Below are positions 1 to 10,027 of a stretch of 64,000 nucleotides of DNA, in pieces. How positions within the stretch are numbered: the first letter of the stretch is position 1; each line of letters opens with the position of its first letter. The DNA comes from Lepiota brunneoincarnata (Eukaryota; Basidiomycota; Agaricomycetes; Agaricales; Agaricaceae): NCBI GenBank assembly GCA_023014365.1, contig JAEBUN010000007.1, positions 1-64,000 on the forward strand, read 5' to 3'. The position numbers were made by a program, and so were the translations under genes. Below the pieces are notes generated by a model. It saw nothing but the letters and a program-made list of their open reading frames with translations. It searched no databases and was not told the DNA's origin.

Positions 1-853
1 CAACATGACCATGTGATTCAAATTCGGTGCCATATTGTTTAGGTTGCCGTTTTTCACGAGTTGAAGGATCTTGTTTAGGGAAATTCTCCCACTTCTTCAA
101 TTTCCTAGGTGCAGGAGGAACATCTGGTTCTTCTGAGGGTACAGTAAGTGGCGTAATGGGTTCATTTTGAGGAGGCACTTCATAGGGTTCTTCAAGTTGG
201 GGGATTTCTTCAGGAGGAGTTGAATCACCAATCGCGTCGTCAACTAGGTTGTTTACATCTTCAGGCAAGGAATGAGTGAGTCCAATGTCCACAGATGCAA
301 CTTCACTTGGAGTATCATCTTCACTGAATTGAGCGTCGTGGGATGTAATCAATTTCCCATTTTCTAGATCTTTGAGTCGATAACCTTTTGTTTCATCATC
401 CCACCAACCCAACATCCGGACTCGAACAGCTTGAGATTCCAATTTACCATGCTGAACCTCTTTTGGGATGTGTGCCCAACCAAGAGATCCAAAAATCTGA
501 AGATGGGATACATCTGGTTTGCGACCTGTCCATGCCTCAAAAGGAACAATTCCCTTGAGCACCGAAGTCAAGGTAATTCATCAAATGTGGATTGCATACA
601 TGAAAGCCTCACCCCAATATTGCAGGTCAATTTTGGCAGTGTGAATCATACAATGGATCATTTCGAAGAAGACAGCAATTGCACATTCAGTGATCCCGTT
701 TTGTTGAGGTGTGTAGGGATTTGTGGTTTCGTGAATGATGCCATTCCTATGACAAAAGTCTCTCATTTCAGAGTTTACGAACTTGTTGCCACTATCAGTT
801 CAGGGACGACGTGTTTGAAGGCCAGATTGTCTCTCCAACATAGAGACAATATC
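1..853 (-). mobile_element. Ty1/copia pol fragment (integrase end and linker)
   Basis: Minus-strand translation at 581-766 contains the Ty1/copia integrase signature TTNPYTPQQNGI followed by a YWGEA motif. Translation at 1-549 continues with the copia integrase C-terminal pattern (a GRKPDVSHLRIFG-like stretch, a GWWDDETKGYR-like stretch) and an acidic, proline-rich linker. The reading frame is interrupted several times, so this is a decayed copy. It is cut by the window edge on one side and by the LTR at 854 on the other. No reverse transcriptase or LTR of this element is visible. Family assignment rests on seen motifs; the extent beyond the window is unknown. Confidence 0.85.
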
Positions 854-1350
854 TGTTATGAACAGTCCAGACCGGGAGGAACAAGAATTACTGTTCGACT
901 TTACAAGATGGGTACAGGAGACTACAGACCAACTACGGGCACAAGAATACGAAGACGAGGAAGGGGAATATTACACCGCCATGCAGGACCTGGCGAGAGA
1001 AGCAGGAATGGAGATAACCTTGGAGGATATATTGGAATACCCCGAGGACAAGGAAGATAACCATGGATCAACCGACCCGACCTCCGATACGGATGGAAGC
1101 ACCGAGAGAATGGAGAGCGAGAATGGAGAGGACTCCATGGAGATACAATCGGGAGAAGAAGATTATGAGTCAGAGGAAAGCGATGGAACATCGCACAGCA
1201 GTAGCAAGAGTACTGACTCATTGTAATATAAATAACACTAGGATGCCATCAGCCAAGATGTGCATCATGGTCAGGACTGCGGACGACCAGTAGAACAGCC
1301 AAGTAACCTATAACGAGTATATAGCACCTCATAGGTATATAAGGCCTGTA

Positions 1351-1380
1351 CAGTAGGGTAGCAAAAGTTTTGCGAAAATC
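1351..1380 (+). repeat. Tc1 left terminal inverted repeat
   Basis: Begins CAGTAGGGTAGC and continues with CAAAAGTTTTGCGAAAA. It pairs imperfectly with the reverse complement of 2567-2596 (CAGTACAGTAAC then the same core); the mismatches lie within the first dozen bases. Confidence 0.93.
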
Positions 1381-1444
1381 TGTCACATGACCTCGTTTAA
1401 CAATAAACGAAAAATATTCCCACTGATCAACAACTCCACCCTAC

Positions 1445-2497
1445 ATGCCAAAAATAGCTGGACAAAAGAATACTGTCCCTGAACTACGCTCCCTGATATG
1501 TGCAAGGCATCAGGAGGGTATTCCTGCTCGCGAAATTGCCAATTTCTTTGGAGTCCATATTTCCACTGTCTATCGGGTTATCCATAGGCACAAAGAGCAG
1601 GGTCATCATGAGGATGCTCCCAGGTCTGGGAGACCTTCCTTATTGGATGACAGGGCAATGCGACACATCAAAATTGTGCTGGAGAGAAATAGACGCCAAA
1701 CTCTCCGCGAGATCACCCACACAATAAACACATTTCTCGACTCCCCTGCTCATCCCCACACTATCCGGCGTGCCATTAGGTATCAATTGGGTCTTAGCCA
1801 ACACAGTTCTGCAAAGAAACCATTTCTTAAGCCTTCCCATGTCAAAGCCAGGATGGTATGGGCAAGAGAATATCGGAGGTGGATGGAGGAGGACTGGAGA
1901 CATGTGATTTGGACAGATGAGGCTTCTGTGGAGATTGGAAAGAGTTCAAAGGTGGTTTGGGTATGGAGGAGACCTGGTGAGAGGTACACAGAAAGGTGTT
2001 TAACCCCTACTTTCAAGTCTGGAAGACAGAGTCTTATGATATGGGGGTGCATGGCACATGGAAAACTCGGTCCACTGGTTCGTATACCCAAGGGTGCAAG
2101 GACGGCTGCAGATTATATTAGCCTCATCCTTAGTGGACCATTATGGGATTTTTATGGGAATTTATCAGAGGAGAGGGGGCAGGTAGCGGTGATGGAAGAT
2201 GGAGCTCCAGTCCACCAGGCAAAGATCACCCGACAATTCCGCAAATCCCATCTCATCAATGAGCTTCCACACCCAGCTCAGTCACCAGACCTCAATCCCA
2301 TCGAACATGTATGGAGATACCTCAAAGTCAGAATAAATGACCGAGCAGAAATCCCCCAAAACCTTGACAAACTTTGGGAGGCAATTCAGGAGGAGTGGAG
2401 GATGATTGATATAAATTATATTAATGACCTGGTCAAGAGCATGCCCGATCGTGCTCAGGCAGTCTATGAGGCCAAGGGCCACCATACAAAATATTAA
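1445..2497 (+). CDS. Tc1-type transposase (DD34E)
   Basis: Intronless 350-residue frame starting at an ATG, typical length for Tc1 transposases. The N-terminal 110 residues carry two helix-turn-helix-like segments separated by a GRPS-type linker (RSGRPSLL), the paired-like DNA-binding region. The catalytic domain shows D in WTDEAS, D in VMEDGAP and E in NPIEHVW. Exactly 34 residues separate the second D from the E, the DD34E spacing of Tc1 rather than the DD34D of mariner. It acts in the nucleus, binding the inverted repeats and moving the element by cut and paste into TA sites. No frameshift or stop is present, so the protein may be functional. Confidence 0.95.
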   Translation: MPKIAGQKNTVPELRSLICARHQEGIPAREIANFFGVHISTVYRVIHRHKEQGHHEDAPRSGRPSLLDDRAMRHIKIVLERNRRQTLREITHTINTFLDSPAHPHTIRRAIRYQLGLSQHSSAKKPFLKPSHVKARMVWAREYRRWMEEDWRHVIWTDEASVEIGKSSKVVWVWRRPGERYTERCLTPTFKSGRQSLMIWGCMAHGKLGPLVRIPKGARTAADYISLILSGPLWDFYGNLSEERGQVAVMEDGAPVHQAKITRQFRKSHLINELPHPAQSPDLNPIEHVWRYLKVRINDRAEIPQNLDKLWEAIQEEWRMIDINYINDLVKSMPDRAQAVYEAKGHHTKY

Positions 2498-2566
2498 CAT
2501 AATTTTAGATGCAGTTGTGGTAGTGTAGTGAATATTTTTAACGATTAATGCATTATTTGTCTTTGT

Positions 2567-2596
2567 TGTTTTCGCAAAACTTTTGTTACTGTACTG
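2567..2596 (-). repeat. Tc1 right terminal inverted repeat
   Basis: Reads CAGTACAGTAAC then CAAAAGTTTTGCGAAAA on the minus strand and is followed directly by the TA duplication at 2597-2598. Confidence 0.93.
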
Positions 2597-2801
2597 TACA
2601 AGTAGAGATTAAAGCCCTAAGCTTTAATCTTGTTAACAGCGGTCATTTACCTCTCTGCCTTAACTTGGCGTCTTCCCTCGTTATCTCATTGAGCGCGATC
2701 CACTAAGCTCTATAAGGCCAACCGTCTCAGACACCTTGTAGAGTGATTGAAGGCCGTCTCCAGTTATCCTCGGATACAGAAGGAGCACGGATCATAACAT
2801 T

Positions 2802-2813
2802 AGATTAAAGCTT
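2802..2813 (+). promoter_or_regulatory. putative self-primed primer-binding site, copy A
   Basis: AGATTAAAGCTT lies two bases after the 5' LTR end (2799). It is the exact reverse complement of AAGCTTTAATCT at 2619-2630 in the LTR, about 35 bases downstream of the TATA-like box, where the transcript should start. No TGG-type tRNA-complementary site is seen immediately after the LTR. This matches the self-priming known for Tf1/sushi-type chromoviruses, where the RNA 5' end folds back onto the primer site. The mechanism here is inferred. Confidence 0.7.
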
Positions 2814-2850
2814 CCTTTGGACAACCTCCATCGTACACCCCATGGTATCG

Positions 2851-3130
2851 GTACGCCTTGTCGCTACCCTTCCACACCGGCAGACGATACGCTTTATCGC
2901 TATCCGAGTGCCAACCGTATCTGACGACACGCCTTGTCGCTGTCCGGTGATACACCCCCGTAGAGCAGGCCACCATACCCTCTGCACCCTTGGTCAGACG
3001 CACCGAAAGCGTTGATAGGTCATCCACACCTTTAAGTGTTGATTGGGATAACGCACCCGTAAGCGTTGTATACAGGTCATCCGCACCTTCAAGCGTCGAT
3101 TGGGATAACGCACCCGCAAGCGTTGTTTAT
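2851..3130 (+). repeat. short tandem repeats in the chromovirus leader
   Basis: Three diverged copies of a motif like GAYACGCYTTRTCGCTRTCC lie at about 2851, 2884 and 2929. Then come two copies of a roughly 57-bp unit between about 3017 and 3130 with the shared core GATTGGGATAACGCACCCG. The same arrangement is present in copy B. The position between the primer site and gag suggests RNA structure or packaging signals, or a repetitive Gag leader peptide; neither is shown. Confidence 0.75.
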
Positions 3131-3726
3131 TCACCCTCACCTTCACCTTCGACTTCTTCCCTCTTCACCCTGTCTACAAACCGAAACGACCCCCTTGCCA
3201 CTGACTACGAAGAATCCAACAGTTCTGACTGGTTGACAACCGACTCCGAACCCGACTTCACACCCCCTCCACCACGGACCCTAAAAAGAAAACAAAACCT
3301 ATACCCCTCACTTGTTCACCCTCTGGTTCCGCACCGTACCCTACACAACCTACCGAGAGAGTTCAACGTCGAACAGAAGACCCAGGATACCCAGCACCCC
3401 CAGCATCAGTTCTTCAATCCCTACCTAAACAACCACCACCTGAAAGAACTGCCACCTCTACCCGCTCAAAGCTCGGGGAGCCGATTCATAGAACATCTAC
3501 CCCATCCTCCGGTCCTCAACCCTCAACAAGTACAAGAACTAGCGACAACACTTCGCAACAGAAACCCCCAAGAACATTCTCACCCCTCGCATCACCACTT
3601 GGATCACCGGTACACTCACCGCCTCGATCCAGTTCCCCTGTACAATCCGAACCATCCGAAGTTAGCCCCACTACCGGGTCTATTCACACTTCCGACGAGG
3701 AATCTACAACCTCTGACATTAACAAT

Positions 3727-4853
3727 ATGGCCTCCTCCGCAAAAATTAACACACCCCCAACCTTTAATGGAGAGACCGACTACTTCCGCCTCTGGAAGGA
3801 TGCAGTACAACTATACATCGATGCAAAGCCAGGAGCCTTTTCCGATGACAAGACCAAGATACAATTCGCCCTTTCATACATGTCCACCGGCCCCGCTGCA
3901 ACATGGAGAGGAGCATTCTTGGAATCAAACAAAGAACTTGATGGAAGCCAGACCCTTCCGACATGGAAGAAATTTCTCGAAGGACTCGATACATCCTTCG
4001 CCCCAAACAATGTCCCCGCCGACTGCAATGGACAGAATCCGCCACCTCAAACAGAATGGACGATATATCGACGATTACATATCCCAGTTCCAGATACTTG
4101 CCTATCAGGCCGACCTTGGAGATGGAGTGGCGGCGGTCAACTATTTCAAGAACGGGCTGGATCGCCCCGTCGCAATCAAGACAATTAGCCTCAATCCAGG
4201 AAACAAACTCAGCGACTGGTTCAAGCAAGCTCGAACAGCATATCAAGATACTACAAACTCAACGCGACTATATGCAAACTCGAGGAACTCCCTCGTTTCC
4301 AACGACTTCGCGCACTCGCCCATTTAAAGGGAAAAGAAATGCTTTTACGCGCCGTGTCCCACTGCCCTATCAAGCAACAGACCCTAACGCAATAGGATAT
4401 TGACCAACTCGCCGAAGCAGTCTACAACCTCGACTTTGAGGACGAGCCAGATCTACTCACCGAGGAAGCTGATGAAGACGAGGAGACCGAAGAAGACAGA
4501 CTCCACCAGTTGGTACAAGAACGCACCTGCGAAGCCCTCAATGCAATCCTCACGGACGCCCAAAGAAAGGATCTCAAGAAAAGAGATGCTTCAACTGCCG
4601 CAAGACTGGACACTTCGCCCGCGAATGCCCCACCAAGAAGACAATATATCGCCGATCCGAATTACCCCGCAATTTGGATGCCAGAAACCGGTCAAATGCG
4701 ATATCCAGAAGAAGACAAGCAAGCTACAGGAAAAAGAACTCGCTATACAACATACTAGAAGATGCAACTGACGAAGAAGTCGAGGACATCTACGAACATT
4801 TTGCAAATGAATCCAACCACCCAGATGCCCCTCTGGTTAAGGATTTTGCCTAA
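3727..4853 (+). pseudogene. gag of chromovirus copy A, frameshifted
   Basis: Aligned by eye with the open gag of copy B (21100-22224), this copy has 1-bp insertions near 4023, 4248 and 4394 and a 1-bp deletion near 4577. The N-terminal 99 residues from the ATG at 3727 are intact. The capsid-like middle and the CCHC zinc knuckle lie in other frames. Gag is the structural shell protein that packages the element RNA in the cytoplasm. Four indels in 1.1 kb suggest either decay or base-calling error. Confidence 0.85.
4843..4849 (+). other. putative -1 gag/pol frameshift site, copy A
   Basis: The last gag codons read GAT TTT GCC TAA. A -1 slip of TTT on the T-run gives TTT TGC CTA AGG, which enters the pol frame. 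Pol is closed by a TAA just upstream (ggTTAAgg), so the shift must occur within about a dozen bases. The site is identical in copy B. Confidence 0.55.
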
Positions 4854-7800
4854 GGAGACTAGCCACCACGTCTAGCCCTCCACAAAGACCTCCTTCCCTT
4901 TCCTATTCACAAAATGATATTAATGTTGTAAAGTTACAGGAATCGTCAGCACGCGTAATACATCTACCCTGTCGAATCCGAAAACACAAGTTCACTAAGG
5001 AAGGACCCGAAAGCGTGGAACTACTCGCCCTACTCGACTCAGGAGCAGCAGGAAACTTCATTGACCCCGGAATGGTCAAACAACATTCATTCAAAACAAC
5101 ACCCCTCGATCGACCCATCGAAGTACGAAATGCCGATGGATCTGTTAACGAAAATGGAACAGCCACCCACTACACGACCCTCAACCTAACGGTTAATGGG
5201 AAGAATATGGAGATCAAACCAAAAGTAGTCTCCCTCGGAAGCCCAAGACTCATCCTTGGATTCCCTTGGCTTGCAGAACACAACCCAGACATCGACTGGG
5301 ATACCAAACAACTACGCTGGAGAAACGAACGTTGGGACAACACTACATTCCGAGAACTCATCCAATCCATGGAACCTGACTGGATCTACAACGACCAACT
5401 CAACCACATCTCCACCCTAGAGCCCACAAGCTTCGAAGAAATCAACTTCAAAGCCTCCGCATCACAATTCCTCTGCCGTACAACACGGAGAAAAGAAAAA
5501 CGACGACCCAAGAAAAGTCGTACCCACGGAATTCCACGAATACCTCCCAGTATTTAGCAAGAAACAAGCCGAACGATTCCCCCCACAACGACCATGGGAT
5601 CACAAAATTGAACTCAAGGAATCATTCAAACCAATTGCCATGAAAGTCCTACCGACTCTCCCTCAATGAAGAAAAGGAACTCGACACGTTCCTAGAAGAA
5701 AACCTTCAAAAGGGATACATTCGACCATCCGAATCGCCAATGGCATCACCCTTCTTCTTCGTAGGAAAGAAAGATGGAAAACTACGCCCCTGTCAAGACT
5801 ACAGGTACCTCAACGAGCATACCGTCAAAAATGCATACAACCTCCCCCTCATCTCTCATATTCTCGACAAACTCCGAGGATCAAAATACTTTACCAAACT
5901 CGACGTACGAGCAGGATACAACAACATCCGCATACGCAAAGGAGATGAATGGAAAGGAGCCTTCAGGACACCCCGAGGATTATTCGAACCCACGGTTATG
6001 TTCTTTGGAATGTGTAACTCCCCAGCAACATTCCAAACCATGATGGACTCATTATTTCCGAAAACTCATCGACAATGGAGGAGTAATCGTTTACATGGAC
6101 GACATCCTCATTCACGCAAAAACAAAACAAGAACTTCGACGCCTCACAAGAGAAGTACTCAAGATACTCAAGGACAACGATCTATACCTCAAAACCGAGA
6201 AATGCGAATTCGAACGACAACGACTCGAATATCTAGGAGTTATTATCACTCCCGACTCAGTTTCGATGGACCCAGCAAAGCTCAAAGGCATCGCTGAATG
6301 GCCAACACCAACTACCCCCGCGCGACGTACGAAAATTCATAGGATTTTGCAACTTCTATCGAAAATTCATACACCAATACGCCACATGGGCAAAACCTCT
6401 CAATGCCCTAATGTCCAAAACCAAGAAATTCGAATGGACAGAAGAATGCCAGAACGCCTTCGATACTCTCAAGAGAAAATTCCAAAGCGAACCGGTATTA
6501 ATGGTCCCCGACCGAGACAAACCCTTCGAAATCGAATGCGACGCATCACTATTTGCATCAGGAGCAGTCCTACTTCAACGCGACAACAATGGAGTTAAAC
6601 ACCCAGTCGCATACTTCTCAAAAGGATTCTCACCAGCCGAACGCAACTATCATTGCTCCGAACAGGAACTCTTCGCCATTATCCGAGCACTCAAAGAATG
6701 GCGCCACCACATAGAAGGATCATCACACAAGACCATCGTATGGTCAGATCACGATAACCTTCGCCGCTGGAGAAAACCTGAAGACCTCAGCAGAAGACAA
6801 GCCCGATGGATTGCCTACATGCAACGATTTGACATCGAAATCCGACATATCCCTGGAAAGAAAAATGGACCAGCAGATGCCCTTTCCAGACGACCCGATC
6901 ATGAACCCAAGACAAGAGACAACAAACAGGTCGTCGCACTCCCTGACAAATTCTTCACCTCAGAACAGCCACAACATATCCATATTATCGACGAAAATAC
7001 TAAACAGGAAATAAAAGAGCTGTGGAAGAAAAAGAAACAGACCGACATCGCCCAAGAAGATGACTCAGGACACCCACGTGTTCAAGGAAAACTATTTATA
7101 CCACAAGATTTACACCTCAGACGCCGCTTACTGCAAAGAGTACACGACTCACCCACCGCAGGACACCCTGGAATCGCAGAAACAACTAGAAAACTCCAGG
7201 AATACGCCTACTGGCCCGGGATGCGATCATTTGTCAAAAACTACGTCAAAGGATGTGGTGCTTGCCAACAATACAAGATCAATCGCCACCCCCTAAAACC
7301 ACCGCTTCAACCTATCCCTGGACCCCGTTCTACCCGTCCATTCTCGAACATCTCGATGGATCTTATCACAGACCTACCCCCGGACGGACCCCATGATTCT
7401 ATACTGGTCGTGGTCGACCAGCTTACGAAGGGGATAATTCTAGAACCTACTGCGAAAACCGCCAACGCGGACAAGATCGCCGAAATTCTTATCAAACGGC
7501 TATTCTCTAGATTTGGCCTTCCCGAGAAAGTTCTCAGTGATCGCGACCCCAGATTCGCTGCCAAATCCATGAAAGAATTCTACAAACAACTTGGAATCGA
7601 ACAAGCACTCTCTACCGCCTACCACCCCCAGACAGACGGACAAACAGAGCGATTCAATCAAGAAATAGAACTCTACCTTGGCATCTATTGCTCATCGAAC
7701 CCGAACAAATGGGTAAAGGCACTCCCACTCCTGGAATATGTCCACAACTCGAAAACACATGCCGAACACCAACATACCCCATTTGAACTCCTCTATGGAT

Positions 7801-8516
7801 CAAGCCCCAAAGGATTTCCGACCTCCGAGGAGCCAACGAACATTCCAGCAATAGGAGAGAAGTTTAAATACCTCGCCAAGATACGCCAAGAAGCCCAAGC
7901 TGCGCATGAACAAGCCAGACTAAAAATGGCTGCAAGATATAACCAGGCCAGATATCAATCTAAAAGTTGGACAGAAGGTTTGGCTCGACAACCGCAACCT
8001 CCCAATTCAGTACGCCTCAAAGAAACTGGCCCAACGCCGAGAAGGTCCCTTCACCATAACAAGAAAACTCGGACCTGTAACCTATGAACTAAAATTACCC
8101 ATCAAATGGAAGATCCACAACAAGTTTCATGCGAGCCTCCTAATGCCTGCAGAAGAGAACGACACACATGGGGAATACAACACAGCCCCACCACCCGACC
8201 TTGTAAATGGAGAAGAAGAATACGAGGTCGAAGTCAATACTGCGCCACAGAAAATTCCGGAACAAGTATCAATTCCTAGTCAGATGGAAAGGATACCTTC
8301 CCACCGAGGATTCCTGGGAGCCAGAAGCAAACCTGGAGAACGCCAAAGGAAGTCATTGAAGAATATAAAAGGGCCCACAAACTAGACAACCCCACCAATG
8401 ACCCAACCACCCAACACTCGAGCAACCACTCCAGACCTCCCAGAGCCAGACAACGATGGACGCCTTCTCATCCGGGAAAGAATCATATCCCTGGCGAACC
8501 GCGTCACGGGAAATAG
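4847..8516 (+). pseudogene. pol of chromovirus copy A, frameshifted
   Basis: Collinear with the open pol of copy B. It contains aspartic protease (DSGA near 5038), reverse transcriptase (YMDD near 6092), RNase H, an integrase with H2C2 zinc finger and a chromodomain. Single-base insertions near 5474, 5645, 6057, 6319, 7945, 8232 and 8346 break it into pieces; the RNase H-integrase part (6411-7944) is still one frame. No stop-producing substitution was needed to explain the breaks. All changes relative to copy B that alter the frame are +1, which is unusual for plain decay. Confidence 0.9.
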
Positions 8517-9612
8517 CCAACCTAACCCTGCCACCGATACCGCTGACGACCAACCAGACAGGACCAACAGTCCTTATATCATCCGGCATACCTTCCTTCC
8601 CTCCAACCAACCCGAGATACGATCCATCCTTTTACACGAAGTTCCCTTTCATATTACCGGAACCCGTCTTAAACGCAGTCCAGCGATGGTACCCCTGGTC
8701 GACACCTGCTGGAAGACATTTACTGCTCTTCTGTATCACAAGCGCCTCGTCCACGACCGAGCAACAGAATTCGAAGAACTATGCGCCACTATTCTTTCTA
8801 GTGCAACAGAGGAACAGGACCGCAATACCATTTCTGCCATGCTATCAACCGCTCTCACCGAATTCCCGTTCGAGAGTCCGATCCCAAGCCCAAGCAATGG
8901 AAGCAGAAGTCAGGACCGCCCTATCCTACCTATCGGGACCACCACCCAACCTTCCAACCCTCCCATGGTGGATACGAGTAACCAACCATCAAGTGTTGTA
9001 CAAGCTATATCTGCTTCTAATGACGCCCCCATCGGGACTACCACCACTCACTTATCCACCGCCCGAACTCGCTGCAATTGCTGCCGTCGATTCGGCCATA
9101 TCAAAGCAGGATGCCCGCGCTACCAATGTCGATATTGTCGAAAGATTGCCCCAGGCCATTACGAGAAGCACTGTGAGAGAAACCCTTACCAACATCAACC
9201 CGCAAGTATGGTACCTGGCCTGTATCGCCGCCCACGAGGAATACCAAGCAGAGCTCGATCCCTCACACGCGAAACCACAAACAACAATATTCGACACATT
9301 GTTGCAAGCACCGAGCAGCGCCCCGCTTCAGCCAGACCCCTCCGCACCCGAATTCAAAATGCCCCCGTCGTCATTCCGACCACCAACGCCACCACCACAT
9401 CTGCTAGCGGAAGCCACCGACTTCCTGAATCAATCCTTTGGCACACCCGCCACCATTCACTCCAGAGAACCCATCGTCATCGACCTCACCCAAGACCCGC
9501 CATCCCCAGACCACCAAGCTACCGAAGCGACTCCCCAGAACCCGACCCATACTTCGACTGGGACCCCATCACCGAATCAAACATTACAGGAGAGCCTGTC
9601 GGATTATACTGA
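8398..9612 (+). CDS. ORF3 of copy A: double zinc-knuckle protein
   Basis: A 404-residue frame starting at an ATG inside the end of pol. Residues C226, C229, H234 and C239 form a CX2CX4HX4C knuckle, and C244, C247, H254 and C259 a second CX2CX6HX4C cluster. Such knuckles bind single-stranded nucleic acid and normally sit in Gag; here they lie after the chromodomain. The region before the knuckles is mixed helical and polar, the region after it is arginine/proline-rich. The frame is intact although gag and pol of this copy are broken, and about nine residues differ from copy B. It overlaps ORF4 for more than 1.1 kb in another frame. No function is known to me. Confidence 0.6.
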   Translation: MTQPPNTRATTPDLPEPDNDGRLLIRERIISLANRVTGNSQPNPATDTADDQPDRTNSPYIIRHTFLPSNQPEIRSILLHEVPFHITGTRLKRSPAMVPLVDTCWKTFTALLYHKRLVHDRATEFEELCATILSSATEEQDRNTISAMLSTALTEFPFESPIPSPSNGSRSQDRPILPIGTTTQPSNPPMVDTSNQPSSVVQAISASNDAPIGTTTTHLSTARTRCNCCRRFGHIKAGCPRYQCRYCRKIAPGHYEKHCERNPYQHQPASMVPGLYRRPRGIPSRARSLTRETTNNNIRHIVASTEQRPASARPLRTRIQNAPVVIPTTNATTTSASGSHRLPESILWHTRHHSLQRTHRHRPHPRPAIPRPPSYRSDSPEPDPYFDWDPITESNITGEPVGLY

Positions 9613-10027
9613 GGATATGTCTGATGAGGACATCAGACCTTACGAAGGGGATAATGTTATGAACAGTCCAGACCGGGAGGAACAAGAACTACTGTTCGAC
9701 TTTACAAGATGGGTACAGGAGACTACAGACCAATTACGGGCACAGGAATACGAAGACGAGGAAGGGGAATATTACACCGCCATGCAGGACCTGGCGAGAG
9801 AAGCAGGAATGGAGATAACCTTGGAGGATATATTGGAATACCCCGAGGACGAGGAAGATAACCATGGATCAACTGACCCAACCTCCGATACGGATGGAAG
9901 CACCGAGAGAATGGAGAGCGAGAACGGAGAGGACTCCATGGAGATACAATCGGGAGAAGAAGATCATGAGTCAGAGGAAAGCGATGGAACATCGCACAGC
10001 AGTAGCGAGAGTACTGACTCATTGTAA
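8456..10027 (+). CDS. ORF4 of copy A: acidic protein with SUMO-interacting-type motif, ending in the LTR
   Basis: A 523-residue frame from an ATG within the pol end, in a frame different from pol and ORF3. The first 290 residues look globular (regular hydrophobic pattern, WWIRV and WYLACIAAHEEY segments). Residues 340-345 are IVIDLT followed by QDPPSP, the typical form of a SUMO-interacting motif. The last 120 residues are strongly acidic and serine-rich and are encoded inside the 3' LTR. Both copies are open and differ at about ten residues. A nuclear accessory role, such as targeting or silencing evasion, is only a guess. Confidence 0.55.
   Translation: MDAFSSGKESYPWRTASREIANLTLPPIPLTTNQTGPTVLISSGIPSFPPTNPRYDPSFYTKFPFILPEPVLNAVQRWYPWSTPAGRHLLLFCITSASSTTEQQNSKNYAPLFFLVQQRNRTAIPFLPCYQPLSPNSRSRVRSQAQAMEAEVRTALSYLSGPPPNLPTLPWWIRVTNHQVLYKLYLLLMTPPSGLPPLTYPPPELAAIAAVDSAISKQDARATNVDIVERLPQAITRSTVRETLTNINPQVWYLACIAAHEEYQAELDPSHAKPQTTIFDTLLQAPSSAPLQPDPSAPEFKMPPSSFRPPTPPPHLLAEATDFLNQSFGTPATIHSREPIVIDLTQDPPSPDHQATEATPQNPTHTSTGTPSPNQTLQESLSDYTEDMSDEDIRPYEGDNVMNSPDREEQELLFDFTRWVQETTDQLRAQEYEDEEGEYYTAMQDLAREAGMEITLEDILEYPEDEEDNHGSTDPTSDTDGSTERMESENGEDSMEIQSGEEDHESEESDGTSHSSSESTDSL
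9644..9654 (+). promoter_or_regulatory. polypurine tract, copy A
   Basis: GAAGGGGATAA directly precedes the 3' LTR, where the plus-strand primer of an LTR element is expected. It is identical in copy B (16306-16316, minus strand). Confidence 0.65.

Larger units (their letters stand above)
1351..2596 (+). mobile_element. Tc1-type DNA transposon, apparently complete
   Basis: A 1,246-bp element is flanked by TA at 1349-1350 and 2597-2598, the target duplication expected for Tc1/mariner. Undisturbed LTRs of the same family (for example around 10148) carry a single TA at this place, so both ends are defined to the base. Terminal inverted repeats of about 30 bp share the core CAAAAGTTTTGCGAAAA. 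One open transposase frame fills most of the element. Nothing in the sequence suggests loss of function; activity is not shown. Confidence 0.97.
854..2799 (+). repeat. 5' LTR of copy A, split by a Tc1 insertion
   Basis: Removing 1351-2596 and one TA leaves exactly 698 bp, the length of the other five LTRs of this family in the window. It starts TGTTATGAACAG and ends GGATCATAACA. The Tc1 insertion lies between the TATA-like box (TATATAAG, ending just before 1350) and the presumed transcription start (2619), so the promoter of copy A is physically separated. Confidence 0.95.

Noticed and set aside
922..1221. Antisense frames of about 99 codons in every LTR
   Set aside because: They are shadows of the ORF4 tail, recur in all six LTRs on the opposite strand, and have no signal or domain.
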